From Chloroflexota bacterium (GTDB lineage Bacteria; Chloroflexota; Anaerolineae; Promineifilales; Promineifilaceae): a stretch of DNA of 24,330 nucleotides. Positions 23,668-24,330 of the stretch are shown here, one piece after another; the first letter of the stretch is position 1; the number at the start of each line of letters is the position of its first letter. The stretch is from positions 1-24,330 of the forward strand of contig JAAEOP010000948.1 in NCBI GenBank assembly GCA_024223125.1. Direction: 5' to 3'. The notes beneath the pieces were generated by a model, which made no database searches, was not told where the DNA came from, and saw only the letters and a program-made list of their open reading frames with translations. The position numbers were made by a program, and so were the translations under genes.

Positions 23668-24330
23668 TTATCCCGAATACTCCATAACAAAATGAGCGCC
23701 CGTTTTAGCTTGTACTTCTTCTAGCGTAGCTCCGGGCATCAATTCCAACAGTGTCAACTGTCCATTGGGGTACGTGAATACGGCTAAATCAGTGATGACC
23801 ATGTGTACGGCCGCGACGGCCGTTAAGGGCAAAGTACAGGCGGGTACAATTTTAGATCGGCCGTCTCTGCTGGTATGCGTCATCGTAATAATCAGCTTCT
23901 TAGCCCCGGTCGCTAAATCCATCGCCCCGCCGACGCCCAACAGCGGCTTGCCGGGCACAGCCCAATTGGCCAGATTAGCCGCCTCATCCACCTGCAAGCC
24001 ACCCATAATGGCCACATCTACATGCCCGCCGCGAATCATGGCAAAGGAATCGGCGCTGTCAAAATAACTGCTGCCGAGCAAGGCTGTGACCGGAATCTTG
24101 CCCGCATTCACCGGAAACTCAAGCGCCCCTCCCTCTTCAGGCGCCGGGCCAACCCCCAACATGCCATTTTCCGTATGCAAAATAATGGCCTGTTCTGGTG
24201 TAATAAAATCTGCCACCAGCGTAGGAATGCCCACACCTAGGTTGACCACATCTCCCCGGTTGAGTTCTGCCAGGGCACGCCGAGCAATGTTCAATCGCGC
24301 CTCACTGACAACCTTTGCCCCCCCTTTGAT
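23668..24330 (-). CDS. 3-oxoacid CoA-transferase subunit B (5' end beyond window)
   Basis: This is the B subunit of a class I CoA-transferase (ScoB/AtoA/PcaJ type), which moves CoA between succinyl-CoA or acetyl-CoA and a 3-oxoacid such as acetoacetate. The region contains [14 protein letters not shown], the active-site block [13 protein letters not shown] with the catalytic Glu of the ENG motif, [15 protein letters not shown], and [20 protein letters not shown] codon at 24294 could start a 208-residue protein. However, the frame stays open to the window edge with sensible residues ([19 protein letters not shown]), so the true start is probably just outside. The A subunit would be expected upstream, beyond the window. 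Specificity among acetoacetate, 3-oxoadipate and butyrate-type substrates cannot be read from the sequence. It might connect with polyhydroxybutyrate turnover at 15-17 kb, but that is inference. Confidence 0.92.
   Translation of the reverse strand: MKGGAKVVSEARLNIARRALAELNRGDVVNLGVGIPTLVADFITPEQAIILHTENGMLGVGPAPEEGGALEFPVNAGKIPVTALLGSSYFDSADSFAMIRGGHVDVAIMGGLQVDEAANLANWAVPGKPLLGVGGAMDLATGAKKLIITMTHTSRDGRSKIVPACTLPLTAVAAVHMVITDLAVFTYPNGQLTLLELMPGATLEEVQAKTGAHFVMEYSG

Noticed and set aside
1..24330. Mobile elements, prophage, toxin-antitoxin, defence genes, tRNA or rRNA
   Set aside because: I looked on both strands and saw no transposase or integrase motifs, no cloverleaf with a CCA end and no rRNA blocks; the genes are ordinary chromosomal families.

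Overview
The window looks like chromosomal DNA of a free-living Chloroflexota bacterium, probably Anaerolineae-like. This rests on protein style, not on any marker gene. A giant secreted repeat protein ends in a proline/threonine linker plus a YLP-type tail common in that phylum. There is a soluble-adenylyl-cyclase-like cyclase/ATPase/TPR protein and a DUF4012 membrane protein. Base composition is roughly balanced and codon style is uniform. I see no tRNA, rRNA, CRISPR array, transposase or prophage gene.

Layout. Positions 239-12110 (minus strand) hold a two-gene unit: a 1461-residue cyclase-AAA-TPR signalling protein, then a 2475-residue exported protein. The exported protein is built from delta-60 repeats, a nested Kelch propeller, a seven-unit PD40 propeller, a PPC-like domain carrying a hexapeptide repeat, and a caspase-like C25 (gingipain-type) peptidase domain. 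A 444-bp divergent region follows. Then come two plus-strand membrane proteins with their own promoters, one of unknown family and one DUF4012 (12555-15282). Positions 15339-19811 form a polyhydroxyalkanoate-granule locus. It has a phasin-like gene with a textbook promoter and terminator, a second phasin-like gene, and the regulator phaR. These are followed at short spacing by two SRPBCC-fold proteins and a histidine ammonia-lyase. A minus-strand NTF2-like protein, a DUF4380 mutarotase-like protein, the RNA-binding factor Tex and the B subunit of a 3-oxoacid CoA-transferase (5' end beyond the window) complete the region.

How the parts may work together. The clearest regulatory circuit is at the granule locus. 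Three copies of a 17-bp imperfect palindrome (ATGAYGCACTGYRTCAT) sit on two sigma70-type promoters: two in front of the first phasin gene and one in front of phaR. This is what an autoregulated PhaR repressor that also controls phasin supply would look like. The CoA-transferase further right could feed or drain acetoacetyl-CoA, but that link is only inference.

The most unusual window-wide signal is the palindromic octamer ACGGCCGT. I counted about 37 copies by eye, against less than one expected by chance. It falls in all reading-frame phases of unrelated genes on both strands, so it appears to be a DNA-level signal comparable to the HIP1 octamer of cyanobacteria.
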